A stretch of DNA of 15,559 nucleotides. Origin: JBKJML01 sp046596415 (GTDB taxonomy: Bacteria; Actinomycetota; Thermoleophilia; Gaiellales; Gaiellaceae). Position 1 is the stretch's first letter. Each line of letters opens with the position of its first letter. Of the stretch, positions 1 to 7,316 are shown one piece after another. Under the pieces are notes generated by a model. That model was not told the DNA's origin and did not search any database. It worked only from the letters and a program-made list of their open reading frames with translations. A program made the translations under genes and the position numbers. The stretch spans positions 1 to 15,559 of the forward strand of contig JBKJML010000287.1 in assembly GCA_046596415.1 (NCBI GenBank). Direction: 5' to 3'.

Positions 1-1
1 C

Positions 2-1606
2 TACTGGCTCGCGAACTGGCCGGGGTTCACGGAGCACTTCTTCTCCCGCTGCTTCACCGAGCCCCATTCGACCAAGCAGATCGAGGACTCGATCGGCTGG
101 GCGCTCGAGACCGATCCCGAGACGATGATCGCCGAGATCGCGTCGGACGCGCCGGCAGAGGACGAGATTCGGGCGATGTGCGCGCGGCTCTCCTGCCCGG
201 CAATCGTGATTCAGGGTACGGAGGACGCGATCACCGGCCTCGCGCGCGGCGTCGAGCTGGCGGCCGCGATCGGCTGCCCGCTCGTCGCGCTCGAAGGCGC
301 CGGCCACCTCCCGCAGGCGCGCGACCCCGTCCAGGTGAACACGTTGCTCGAGGAGTTTCTGCTGCCGCCACGCCCACCGCGCCGCTGGGTGCGCGGGAAG
401 GTCAGGCCCCCGCGGGCCCTCTACGTCTCGTCGCCGATCGGCCTCGGGCACGCACGCCGCGATGCGGCGATCGCCGAGGAGCTTCGGAAGCTCCGGCCGG
501 AGCTCGAGATCGACTGGCTCGCGCAGCACCCGGTCACGGCAGCCCTGGAGGCACGGGGCGAGCGGATCCACCCCGCGAGCGCGCAGCTTTCCAACGAGTC
601 GCGCCACATCCAGAGCGAGTCGGCGGGGCACGACCTCCACTGCTTCCAGGCGATCCGGCGGATGGACGAGATCCTGCTTGCGAACTTCATGGTCTTCCGC
701 GACGTCGTCCGTGAGGAGCCGTACGACCTCTGGATCGGCGACGAGGCGTGGGAGCTCGACTACTACCTGCACGAGAACCCGGAGCTGAAGACTGCGCCCT
801 ACATCTGGCTGACCGACTTCGTCGGCTGGCTGCCGATGCCGGACGGCGGCGAGCACGAGGCATTCCTGACCGCCGACTACAACGCCGAGATGATTGAGCA
901 CATCGCCCGGTATCCCTGGATTCGCGACCGGGCGCTCTTCGTCGGCGAGCCTGACGACATCGTCCCCGAGCGCTTCGGGCCCAACCTCCCGGAGATCCGC
1001 GACTGGACGGTCGACCACTACGACTTCACCGGCTACATCACCGGCTTCGACCCCGGCGAGCTACCGGAGCGCGAGGAGCTGCGCGCCGAGCTCGGCTACC
1101 AGCCGGACGAGCAGGTGTGCATCGTCACCGTCGGCGGCTCCGGCGTCGGCGGCGGCCTGCTCCGGCGCGTGATCGACTCCTTCCCGGAGGCAGCGAGCCG
1201 GGTGTCCAACCTGCGGATGATCGTGGTCGCGGGGCCGCGGATCGATCCCGCGAGCCTCCCGACCCATCCCGGGCTCGAGTTAAGGGCGTTCGTCCCCGAC
1301 CTCTACCGCCACCTCGCCGTCTGCGACCTCGCCGTCGTCCAGGGCGGGCTGACGACGACGATGGAGCTGACCGCGAACGGCCGGCCGTTCCTCTACTTCC
1401 CGCTCGCCCACCACTTCGAGCAGAACTTCCACGTCCACCACCGGCTCCGTCGCTACGGCGCGGGGCGGCGGCTGGACTTCGCGGCCGACGGCCCGGAGGA
1501 GATCGCCGCCGCGATCGCGGAGGAGATCGGGCGCGAGACCGACTATCGGCCCGTTGCGACCGACGGCGCCGCCCGGGCCGCGGCGAAGATCGCGGAGCTG
1601 CTCTAG
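2..1606 (+). CDS. alpha/beta hydrolase - GT-B glycosyltransferase fusion protein (5' partial)
   Basis: The frame is open to the left edge, so the true start lies outside the window and 534 residues are visible. Residues 1 to about 121 look like the C-terminal half of an alpha/beta hydrolase. They include a TEPHSTKQIED segment, a strand CPAIVIQG followed by the likely acid Asp75 (GTEDAIT), and the likely catalytic His102 (GAGHLPQARDP). The nucleophile elbow would be upstream. After a Pro/Arg-rich linker (about 122-136), residues 137-534 read as a GT-B glycosyltransferase of the UGT/MGT/MurG type. They show a GLGHARRD loop (His150), a glycine-rich VGGSGVGGG turn, and a C-terminal donor-site region VQGGLTTTMEL (about 446-456) then HHFEQN (470-475), resembling the UGT 'DQ..N' end. 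Its acceptor is unknown; a lipid or small-molecule glycosyl transfer is a guess. The stop TAG overlaps the stop of the convergent LigD-type gene. Confidence 0.8.
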   Translation, partial: YWLANWPGFTEHFFSRCFTEPHSTKQIEDSIGWALETDPETMIAEIASDAPAEDEIRAMCARLSCPAIVIQGTEDAITGLARGVELAAAIGCPLVALEGAGHLPQARDPVQVNTLLEEFLLPPRPPRRWVRGKVRPPRALYVSSPIGLGHARRDAAIAEELRKLRPELEIDWLAQHPVTAALEARGERIHPASAQLSNESRHIQSESAGHDLHCFQAIRRMDEILLANFMVFRDVVREEPYDLWIGDEAWELDYYLHENPELKTAPYIWLTDFVGWLPMPDGGEHEAFLTADYNAEMIEHIARYPWIRDRALFVGEPDDIVPERFGPNLPEIRDWTVDHYDFTGYITGFDPGELPEREELRAELGYQPDEQVCIVTVGGSGVGGGLLRRVIDSFPEAASRVSNLRMIVVAGPRIDPASLPTHPGLELRAFVPDLYRHLAVCDLAVVQGGLTTTMELTANGRPFLYFPLAHHFEQNFHVHHRLRRYGAGRRLDFAADGPEEIAAAIAEEIGRETDYRPVATDGAARAAAKIAELL

Positions 1607-2469
1607 CGCGGGAGGCTCTGCCCGCCGCGGAGCACGGGCTCGAAGAGATCGCCGCGCTTCTCCACCCGTGTGAGCACCGCCTCCATCGTGAACGAGCCCG
1701 GGTCGAGCCTCGGCGTCAACTCGTCCCAGTCGAGCGGCGTCGAGACCGGCGCGCCCGGCTTTGGTCGAACGGAGTAGGCGGAGGCGATCGTCTTGCCGGC
1801 CCCGTTCTGGTGGTAGTCAAGGAGGACGCCGTCGCGCTTGCGCTTCAGCCACTCGGTCGTGATCACGCCGGGGTGCGCCTCCGCAAGCCGCTTCGAGACC
1901 TCCTCGGCGAAGGCGTGCGTCCGGTCGAAGCCGTAGCGCCGGGTGATCGGGACGAGCACGTGGATCCCCTCCGAGCCGCTCGTCTTCGCGTAGGAGCGGA
2001 GTCCGAGCCGGTCGAGCTCCTCCCGGACGAGCAGGGCCGCGCTCACGCAGAGCGGGAAGTCGCCGTCCGGTGGGTCGAGGTCGAAGAGGACGAAGTCCGG
2101 CCGGTCGGGCCGGTCGACGCGCGAGTACCAGGCGTTCATGTCGACGCAGTGCATCTGCACCATCCAGAGCAGCGCCTCACGGGAGTTGACGAGCGGAAAG
2201 TCGACCTCGCGCGAGCCGCCTTCCCTTGGGTGCGTCGTGAACGTGCGGGTCGGGAGCCAGTCGGGGATCCCCTTCGGCGCCTGCTTCTGGAAGAACGACC
2301 CGCCCTCGATCCCCTCGCGCCAGCGCTTCATCGTGAAGGGCCGGTCGCGGAGGTGGGGGACAAGAACGGGCGCGATCCGGCCGTAGTAGTCGAAGAGGTC
2401 GCCCTTGGTGATCCCCTCGCCCGGGAAGAGCACGCGGCCGGCGCTGCTCAGCCGAACCTCGCGAGCCAT
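1603..2469 (-). CDS. LigD-type DNA primase-polymerase domain protein, stand-alone
   Basis: The 288-aa product matches the polymerase domain of bacterial LigD (archaeo-eukaryotic primase superfamily). That enzyme fills and extends DNA ends during Ku/LigD non-homologous end joining. Visible hallmarks are the entry motif KGDLFDYYGRIAPVLVPHLRDRP (22-44), FFQKQAPKGIPDW (59-71), the catalytic metal pair in LFDLDPP (Asp130 and Asp132), the nucleotide-binding TSGSEGIHV (163-171) and a third acidic site LLDYHQN (Asp218). All expected catalytic residues are present, so it should be active. There is no ligase or phosphoesterase domain, so it is the split form common in actinobacteria. The ATG was chosen because GAAGGAGGTG, a very strong SD, sits 7 bases upstream; reading further upstream runs through the kinase gene in another frame. 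The start overlaps the upstream kinase gene by 22 bases, suggesting coupled translation. No ku or ligase gene is seen in the window. Confidence 0.9.
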   Translation of the reverse strand: MAREVRLSSAGRVLFPGEGITKGDLFDYYGRIAPVLVPHLRDRPFTMKRWREGIEGGSFFQKQAPKGIPDWLPTRTFTTHPREGGSREVDFPLVNSREALLWMVQMHCVDMNAWYSRVDRPDRPDFVLFDLDPPDGDFPLCVSAALLVREELDRLGLRSYAKTSGSEGIHVLVPITRRYGFDRTHAFAEEVSKRLAEAHPGVITTEWLKRKRDGVLLDYHQNGAGKTIASAYSVRPKPGAPVSTPLDWDELTPRLDPGSFTMEAVLTRVEKRGDLFEPVLRGGQSLPR

Positions 2470-2978
2470 GCGTCCACCTCCTTCGGGGAGCGGAGCCGAA
2501 CGACGGGGTAGGCAGCCAGCTCGACGGGATACCGCCGCCGCCGGCCGGGATAGGTGCGGATCGCGAAGAGCAACAACGACTCGCGGCTGAAGATCACGTT
2601 CCGGAGCGTCTCGCGGTTGCCGTTCCAGAGCTCCTCGCGCCGGAGAACCCGTCGCACCGTGCGCCGGAGGAGCCTCGGCAGCCAGACCCGAACCGGTAGG
2701 TCGAGCCAGACGACGGTGTCGGCCGCTTCGACCACGAGGTCGCCGAGCTTGTTCCTGTAGGCACCGTCGACGACCCACTTCGCGCCGGCGACGATCGGCT
2801 CGACCTTCGCCCGCAGCTCCTCCGCGGTCGCCTCGGTCCAGCCGGGTCCGTGGTGGAGCGCGTCGAGCTCGACGAACGGGACGTCGAGCCGGCGCGCGAG
2901 CTCGCGGCCGAGCGTCGTCTTGCCGCTCGCGCTCGCGCTCGCGACGATCGCGAAGCGTCTCGGCTCCCCCGCTGACAC
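2448..2978 (-). CDS. Adenylate kinase / FlaR-like P-loop NTPase
   Basis: This 176-aa protein has the layout of the small P-loop kinases often annotated as adenylate kinase or 'DNA topology modulation protein' (FlaR-like). It has an N-terminal strand and P-loop (RRFAIVASASASGKTTLGREL, residues 7-27), the acidic strand FVELDALHHGPGWTEAT, the central WVVDGAYRNKLGDLVVEAADTVVWLDLP, and an arginine-rich lid-like stretch (RLLRRTVRRVLRREELW). Substrate is unknown. The Walker A first glycine is Ser14, while Gly19-Lys20-Thr21 are kept. The (Ala-Ser)3 run is encoded by a perfect hexanucleotide repeat. The start is the GTG at 2978, the only usual start codon between the P-loop and the ppdK promoter region; no SD is visible. 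GATACT seven bases upstream could be a -10 box for a nearly leaderless message. It heads an operon with the LigD-type gene and diverges from ppdK with 45 bases between. Confidence 0.7.
   Translation of the reverse strand: MSAGEPRRFAIVASASASGKTTLGRELARRLDVPFVELDALHHGPGWTEATAEELRAKVEPIVAGAKWVVDGAYRNKLGDLVVEAADTVVWLDLPVRVWLPRLLRRTVRRVLRREELWNGNRETLRNVIFSRESLLLFAIRTYPGRRRRYPVELAAYPVVRLRSPKEVDAWLARFG
2475..2483 (-). promoter_or_regulatory. Strong Shine-Dalgarno of the LigD-type polymerase gene
   Basis: On the minus strand this reads AAGGAGGTG, nearly a full anti-SD match, with 7 bases between GGAGG and the ATG at 2469. It lies inside the 3' end of the upstream kinase gene and fixes the start of the polymerase gene. 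Confidence 0.8.
2925..2942. repeat. Hexanucleotide tandem repeat (GCTCGC)x3 inside the P-loop codons
   Basis: Three perfect copies of GCTCGC on the plus strand, which is GCGAGC on the coding strand and encodes Ala-Ser-Ala-Ser-Ala-Ser just before the Gly-Lys-Thr of the kinase-like protein. Gain or loss of a unit would keep the frame but change P-loop length. Confidence 0.85.
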
Positions 2979-3023
2979 GTCACCGAGTATCGCAGTGCGG
3001 GCTTGTGGCAGGATCAGCGCCGG

Positions 3024-5618
3024 ATGCGTTTTGTCTATGGCTTCGACGAGGAGACCACCGGCGGCCGCGAGCTGCTGGGCGGAAAGGGCATCGGCCTCGC
3101 CGAGATGACGGCGCTCGGCGTGCCCGTGCCCGCCGGCTTCACGATCACGACCGACGCCTGCCGCGCGTACATGGCCGCCGGCAACGAGATCCCCGACGGG
3201 CTCGAGGACGAGGTCGCGGAGCACATCGCGGCGCTCGAGGAGAAGGCGGGCAAGCGCTTCGGCGACCCGAACGATCCTCTGCTCGTCTCCGTCCGCTCCG
3301 GGGCGGCCGTCTCGATGCCCGGAATGATGGACACGATCCTCAACCTCGGCCTCAACGACGAGGCGGTCGAAGGCCAGGCGAAGACGACCGGCAACCCGCG
3401 GTTCGCGTTCGACTCCTACCGGCGGCTGATCCAGATGTACGGCGAGGTCGTCGAGGGCGTCGACGGGCACCGGTTCGAGCAGGCGCTCACCGACCTGAAG
3501 GCGGCGCGCGGTGTCAAGCAGGACGTCGAGCTGGGCGAGGACGATCTGCACGAGCTGATCGAGACGTACAAGCGGATCTACGCGGAGGAGACCGGCGGGC
3601 CGTTCCCCCAGGACGCCCGTGGCCAGCTCGAGCGGGCCGTGCGCGCCGTCTTCGACTCGTGGAACTCGCCGCGCGCCCAGGTCTACCGGCGCACCTACGA
3701 GATCCCCGACACGCTCGGGACGGCCGTGAACGTCGTTCAGATGGTGTTCGGCAACATGGGTGAAGGGTCAGGCACCGGCGTCTGCTTCACCCGTGATCCG
3801 TCGACCGGCGAGGCCGGCGTCTACGGCGAGTTCCTCGCGAACGCCCAGGGTGAGGACGTCGTCGCCGGAATCCGCACGCCGGAGCCGATCGAGCGAATGC
3901 AGAGCCAGCTGCCGCAGGCGTACGAGCAACTGATGGACACGATCCGGCGCCTCGAGGAGCACTACCGCGACATGCAGGACATCGAGTTCACGGTCGAGGA
4001 CGGAACGCTCTACCTGCTCCAGACACGCACCGCGAAGCGCACTGCCGCCGCGGCGCTGAAGGCGGCCGTCGACATGGTCGAGGAGGGGCTGATCTCGAAG
4101 GAGGAGGCAGTCGTTCGGATCGACCCCGCACAGCTCGACCAGCTTCTGCATCCGATGATCGACCCGTCCGCGGAGGTCGACATCGTCGCGAAGGGCCTCA
4201 ACGCCTCCCCCGGCGCTGCCTGCGGGGCGATCGTCTTCGATGCAGACACCGCCGAGGCGCGCGGCCGTGCGGGCGACGACGTGATCCTCGTTCGCTGGGA
4301 AACGACTCCGGACGATTTCCACGGCATGGTGCAGGCACGCGGAATCCTGACCGCCCACGGCGGGCTCACCTCGCATGCGGCAGTCGTCGCGCGTGGCATG
4401 GGGACCCCTTGCGTCACCGGCTGCGAAGCACTCCAGGTCGATCTGGTCGCAAAGATCGCGCGGCTGCCCGGGCACGAGCTCCGCGAGGGCGACGTGATCA
4501 CGATCAACGGTGGCACCGGCGAAGTGATGATCGGCGCGGTGCCGCTCGTGCCACCGCGGATCAACGACGACTTCCAATCGATCCTCGAGTGGGCCGACGG
4601 AATCCGCCGGCTCAAGGTGCGCACGAACGCCGACTCGCCGGCCGACGCGGCCAAGGCGCGCGAATTCGGTGCCGAGGGGATCGGCCTCTGCCGTACCGAG
4701 CACATGTTCGCCGAGGCAGAGCGGCTCGAGCTGATGCGCGAGCTGATCCTCGCCGCCGACGAAGAGGGCCGCCGCGTCGCCCTCGACCGGCTGCTGCCGA
4801 TCCAGCAGGCCGACTTCGAGGGGATCTTCGAGGCGATGGCCGGCTTGCCGGTCACGATCCGTCTGCTCGACTGGCCGCTGCACGAGTTCCTGCCCTCGCT
4901 CGAGGAGGAGTACGACGAGCGGATGCGCGAACGAATCCGCTCGCTCCAGGAGGCCAACCCGATGCTCGGCTGGCGAGCCTGCCGGCTCGGCCTTTTCTTC
5001 CCCGAGATCTACGAGATGCAGGTACGGGCGATCGTGCGGGCGGCGATCGCCGTCCGCGGGCGCACCGGTGAGCCGCCGATCGTCGAGATCATGCATCCGC
5101 TTGTCGGGTTCGGCGAGGAGCTCAAGCGGCTGCGCACCTTGACGCTCGAGACGGCAGCCGAGGAAGGCGAGCTCGAATTGCTCGTCGGGACGATGATCGA
5201 GCTGCCGCGCGCGTGCATCCGCGCCGACGAGATCGCCGAGCACGCCGATTTCTTCTCCTTTGGCACGAACGACCTCACCCAGACCGCGCTCGGCCTGTCG
5301 CGCGACGATGCGGGACGCTTTCTCTCGCACTACCTCGAGACCGGGGTGCTCGACCGCGACCCGTTCGAGACGATCGACCAGAGCGGCGTCGGCGAGCTGA
5401 TGCAGATCGCGATCGAGCGCGGACGCTCGGTGCGCGAAGACCTGAAGCTGGGGATCTGCGGCGAGCACGGCGGCGAGGCGGCGTCGGTCGCCTTCTGCCA
5501 TCGCCTCGGGCTCGACTACGTGAGCTGCTCGCCGTATCGCGTGCCGCTCGCACGTCTCGCCGCGGCACAGGCGGCGCTCGCCGAGGCGGGCGTCGTCGCC
5601 GTGGCGATCGGCGGTTAG
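3024..5618 (+). CDS. ppdK: Pyruvate, phosphate dikinase
   Basis: The enzyme (EC 2.7.9.1) interconverts pyruvate + ATP + Pi and PEP + AMP + PPi, in the cytoplasm. The 864-aa length fits the family (about 870-880). The N-terminal ATP-grasp part shows GGKGIGLAEM, SVRSGAAVSMPGMMDTILNLGLND and the nucleotide-binding QMVFGNMGEGSGTGVCFTRDPSTGE. The swivelling phosphohistidine domain has GGLTSHAAVVARGMGTPCV with catalytic His451. The C-terminal TIM-barrel has GIGLCRTEHMF, IEIMHP-like EIMHPLVGFGEEL, FGTNDLTQTALG and the active-site Cys812 in KLGICGEHGGE. Every hallmark is intact. I chose ATG 3024 (MRFVYGFDEET, the usual family N-terminus, with AGGA about 10 bases upstream) over the in-frame TTG at 3003. 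It stands alone, divergent from the kinase-LigD pair. Direction of flux (glycolytic with PPi, or gluconeogenic) cannot be told from sequence. Confidence 0.97.
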   Translation: MRFVYGFDEETTGGRELLGGKGIGLAEMTALGVPVPAGFTITTDACRAYMAAGNEIPDGLEDEVAEHIAALEEKAGKRFGDPNDPLLVSVRSGAAVSMPGMMDTILNLGLNDEAVEGQAKTTGNPRFAFDSYRRLIQMYGEVVEGVDGHRFEQALTDLKAARGVKQDVELGEDDLHELIETYKRIYAEETGGPFPQDARGQLERAVRAVFDSWNSPRAQVYRRTYEIPDTLGTAVNVVQMVFGNMGEGSGTGVCFTRDPSTGEAGVYGEFLANAQGEDVVAGIRTPEPIERMQSQLPQAYEQLMDTIRRLEEHYRDMQDIEFTVEDGTLYLLQTRTAKRTAAAALKAAVDMVEEGLISKEEAVVRIDPAQLDQLLHPMIDPSAEVDIVAKGLNASPGAACGAIVFDADTAEARGRAGDDVILVRWETTPDDFHGMVQARGILTAHGGLTSHAAVVARGMGTPCVTGCEALQVDLVAKIARLPGHELREGDVITINGGTGEVMIGAVPLVPPRINDDFQSILEWADGIRRLKVRTNADSPADAAKAREFGAEGIGLCRTEHMFAEAERLELMRELILAADEEGRRVALDRLLPIQQADFEGIFEAMAGLPVTIRLLDWPLHEFLPSLEEEYDERMRERIRSLQEANPMLGWRACRLGLFFPEIYEMQVRAIVRAAIAVRGRTGEPPIVEIMHPLVGFGEELKRLRTLTLETAAEEGELELLVGTMIELPRACIRADEIAEHADFFSFGTNDLTQTALGLSRDDAGRFLSHYLETGVLDRDPFETIDQSGVGELMQIAIERGRSVREDLKLGICGEHGGEAASVAFCHRLGLDYVSCSPYRVPLARLAAAQAALAEAGVVAVAIGG

Positions 5619-5655
5619 ACAGCGCTCGCCTAAGTTCGTATCGTCCGCCACGCGA

Positions 5656-5691
5656 GGCTAGACGGGCGGGGCGGGCTAGACGGGCGGGGCG
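5656..5691. repeat. 18-bp perfect tandem duplication in the ppdK/rhomboid gap
   Basis: GGCTAGACGGGCGGGGCG occurs twice back to back (5656-5673 and 5674-5691), followed by a partial GGCGGGGC. It lies between two convergent genes in otherwise non-coding sequence. It may be simple slippage; no function is evident. Confidence 0.9.
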
Positions 5692-5720
5692 GGCGGGGCA
5701 GAGGCCTCGTCCGCCCCGCC
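5692..5720. terminator. GC-rich inverted repeat, possible bidirectional terminator
   Basis: GGCGGGGC (5692-5699) pairs perfectly with GCCCCGCC (5713-5720) across a 13-base loop, which itself contains the palindrome GAGGCCTC. Its position between the convergent ends of ppdK and the rhomboid gene suits transcription termination from both sides. There is no T-tract on either side, so this is not a classical intrinsic terminator. Confidence 0.4.
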
Positions 5721-5742
5721 TGCGTAACGTGCACGCGCCGGA

Positions 5743-6579
5743 TCAGGCGTAGCCGCGAACCTTCCAGTAGGCGATCGCAACGCTCGCCGCGCCGATCGCC
5801 ACGAGACCGGCGATGCCGACGAGGCCAGCCCGGCCGTAACTGGCGTGTCCACGGCCGAGCCGGGAGAGGGCGAGGATGCCGAGACCGCCGCCGATCATGC
5901 CGCCGATGTGGCCGCCCTTCGAGATTCCGGGTACGAAGAAAGTGAAGGCGAGGTTGATCACGATCAGGCCGAGAACGCTGCCGCCGAAGACGTACGTGCC
6001 CTGCCGTTCCAGTACAAGTGCGGCGCCGAGGATCCCGAAGATCGCACCGGATGCGCCGACGGTCGGCGAGAGCGGCGTCAGGATTAGCGCCCCTGCCGAG
6101 CCGGCGAGGCCGGAGACGACGTAGAGCAGCAGGAAGCGGCCCCGGCCGAGGAACGCTTCGAGCGCCGGGCCGAACCACCAGAGGGCGAGCATGTTCATGC
6201 CCAGGTGGATCGGGCCGTAGTGGAGGAACGCGGAAGTGACGAGCCGCCACCAGTCACCCTGGGCAACGTAGGGGCCGAAGAGGGCACCGTTCTGGTAGAT
6301 CGAGCCGCCCGTGCCGTTGATGTCGGCACCCTGCGCGAGCTCGGCCAGGTAAATGAGCACCATGAGCGCGACGAGCGCCTTCGACACGTAGCCGCCGTCG
6401 CTGCCCGAGCCGGCGAGCCGCACGCGCTGGGTCACTTTCGCGATCCCTTCGGGCCTGCCGCCGTGTTCGGGACACTTGATCCCGACCGGCAGGAAGACCA
6501 TGCAGTCCGGGCAGATACCCCGCCCGCACTCGGAGCACGACACGCCCGTCTCGCGATCGGGGTGCCGGTAGCAGGTCAT
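5743..6579 (-). CDS. Rhomboid family intramembrane serine protease with N-terminal zinc-binding motif
   Basis: The 278-aa protein would cleave transmembrane substrates within the membrane. Residues 1-40 form a B-box-like zinc motif with eight candidate ligands: Cys3, His6, Cys15, Cys18, Cys23, Cys26, Cys36, His39. A hydrophilic linker precedes the rhomboid core of about six or seven membrane helices (from about residue 67). The core holds HLGMNM (His125, Asn129; oxyanion residues), the catalytic Ser177 in GASG (175-178) and the catalytic His224 in KGGHIGG. The dyad is complete, so an active protease is expected; its substrate is unknown. I chose ATG 6579 (MTCYRHPDRETG) rather than upstream GTGs because it starts right at the zinc motif and avoids overlap with the divergent comB. 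A GGAG lies 3 bases upstream, closer than ideal. The 30-base gap to comB implies closely packed divergent promoters. Confidence 0.93.
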   Translation of the reverse strand: MTCYRHPDRETGVSCSECGRGICPDCMVFLPVGIKCPEHGGRPEGIAKVTQRVRLAGSGSDGGYVSKALVALMVLIYLAELAQGADINGTGGSIYQNGALFGPYVAQGDWWRLVTSAFLHYGPIHLGMNMLALWWFGPALEAFLGRGRFLLLYVVSGLAGSAGALILTPLSPTVGASGAIFGILGAALVLERQGTYVFGGSVLGLIVINLAFTFFVPGISKGGHIGGMIGGGLGILALSRLGRGHASYGRAGLVGIAGLVAIGAASVAIAYWKVRGYA

Positions 6580-6597
6580 TGGCTCCGCCACGACGGC

Positions 6598-6603
6598 TAG
6601 CGT
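6598..6603 (+). promoter_or_regulatory. Possible -10 box of a leaderless comB transcript
   Basis: TAGCGT fits TANNNT and lies 6 bases before the GTG start of comB, the spacing expected if transcription begins at the start codon. No SD precedes that GTG. No convincing -35 box is seen, so this stays tentative. Confidence 0.35.
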
Positions 6604-6609
6604 ACCTTC

Positions 6610-7290
6610 GTGCGCGTGCACGTCGCCTTCACTCCCGCCGAGCTTGCCGCAGCCCCCACGGGGATCGTCGTCGACGTGCTGCGCGCGACCTCGACGATCG
6701 CCCAGGCGCTCGATGCGGGTTACGAGCGCGTCTTCTGCTGCGCCGAGATCGACGAGGCGCGGGCGCTACGCGACGAGCTCGGCGACGCGCTCGTCGGCGG
6801 CGAACGTGACGCGGTCGTGATCGAGGGCTTCGACGTGGGTGCCTCGCCGCGCGATTTCACCGAGGCGCGCGCCACGAATCTCGTCCTCTCGACGACGAAC
6901 GGGACCCGCTCGGTCGTCACGGCCGCGGCGCATTGCGACGAGGTGCTGCTCGGCTCGCTGCTGAACCTGGCGGCGGTCGCGTTGGCCGCGCGTGAGCGTG
7001 GGGAGGACGTGGCGGTGATCTGCGCCGGCTACAAGGGGGCGTTCGCCTTCGACGACGCCTATTGCGCGGGCCGGATCGTGCAGCTGCTCGAGGGCGAGCG
7101 CACCGACGCGGCCGTTGCCGCCGAGCGTCTCGCCGCCGGCTTCACCGACGCCTACGAGGGCTTGACGGCGCGCACGTATGGCCCCCCGGGCCTCGACGAC
7201 GACATCCGGTTTTGCGCGCGCGAAAGCGTGCTGGAGGCCGTCCCGCGACTGGTCGGGATGCGCGGTACCGCAGCGGAGCTGGGCGTATGA
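6610..7290 (+). CDS. comB: ComB-family 2-phosphosulfolactate phosphatase
   Basis: The 226-aa protein belongs to the ComB family (EC 3.1.3.71), which removes phosphate from (2R)-phosphosulfolactate to give sulfolactate; in methanogens this feeds coenzyme M synthesis. Family signatures are in order: VVDVLRATSTIAQAL (20-34), GGERDAVVIEGFDVGASP (63-80), LSTTNGTRSV (93-102), GSLLNLAAVA (115-124) and ICAGYKGAFAFDDAYCAG (137-154). The length is typical. Bacteria with ComB usually lack coenzyme M, so its product here is more likely sulfolactate itself or a related sulfonate, or the enzyme acts on another phosphate ester. The GTG at 6610 is the first possible start after the rhomboid divergent gap, with no SD and a possible -10 six bases ahead. 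The stop TGA overlaps the ATG of the next gene (ATGA), indicating an operon. No other coenzyme M gene (comA, comC) is in the window. Confidence 0.88.
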   Translation: MRVHVAFTPAELAAAPTGIVVDVLRATSTIAQALDAGYERVFCCAEIDEARALRDELGDALVGGERDAVVIEGFDVGASPRDFTEARATNLVLSTTNGTRSVVTAAAHCDEVLLGSLLNLAAVALAARERGEDVAVICAGYKGAFAFDDAYCAGRIVQLLEGERTDAAVAAERLAAGFTDAYEGLTARTYGPPGLDDDIRFCARESVLEAVPRLVGMRGTAAELGV

Positions 7291-7316
7291 GGGTTGGGCC
7301 GATGAGGGTTGGGGCG
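7287..7316. repeat. 15-bp near-perfect tandem duplication that doubles the start codon
   Basis: ATGAGGGTTGGGCCG (7287-7301) is followed at once by ATGAGGGTTGGGGCG (7302-7316), one mismatch in 15. It duplicates the start of the lipoprotein hydrolase gene, giving two in-frame ATGs each followed by Arg-Val-Gly. Confidence 0.9.

Noticed and set aside
1117..2511. Plus-strand open frame of 464 codons spanning the glycosyltransferase end and the LigD-type gene
   Set aside because: It is a shadow frame across two convergent genes; the composition is biased and no domain is visible.
3003..3023. TTG 3003 as the start of ppdK
   Set aside because: It adds seven residues not typical of the family. ATG 3024 gives the standard N-terminus.
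3768..5651. Long minus-strand open frame (627 codons) opposite ppdK
   Set aside because: It is the antisense of a fully conserved ppdK, rich in Arg, Asp, Glu and His as GC-rich shadow frames are, with no recognisable domain.
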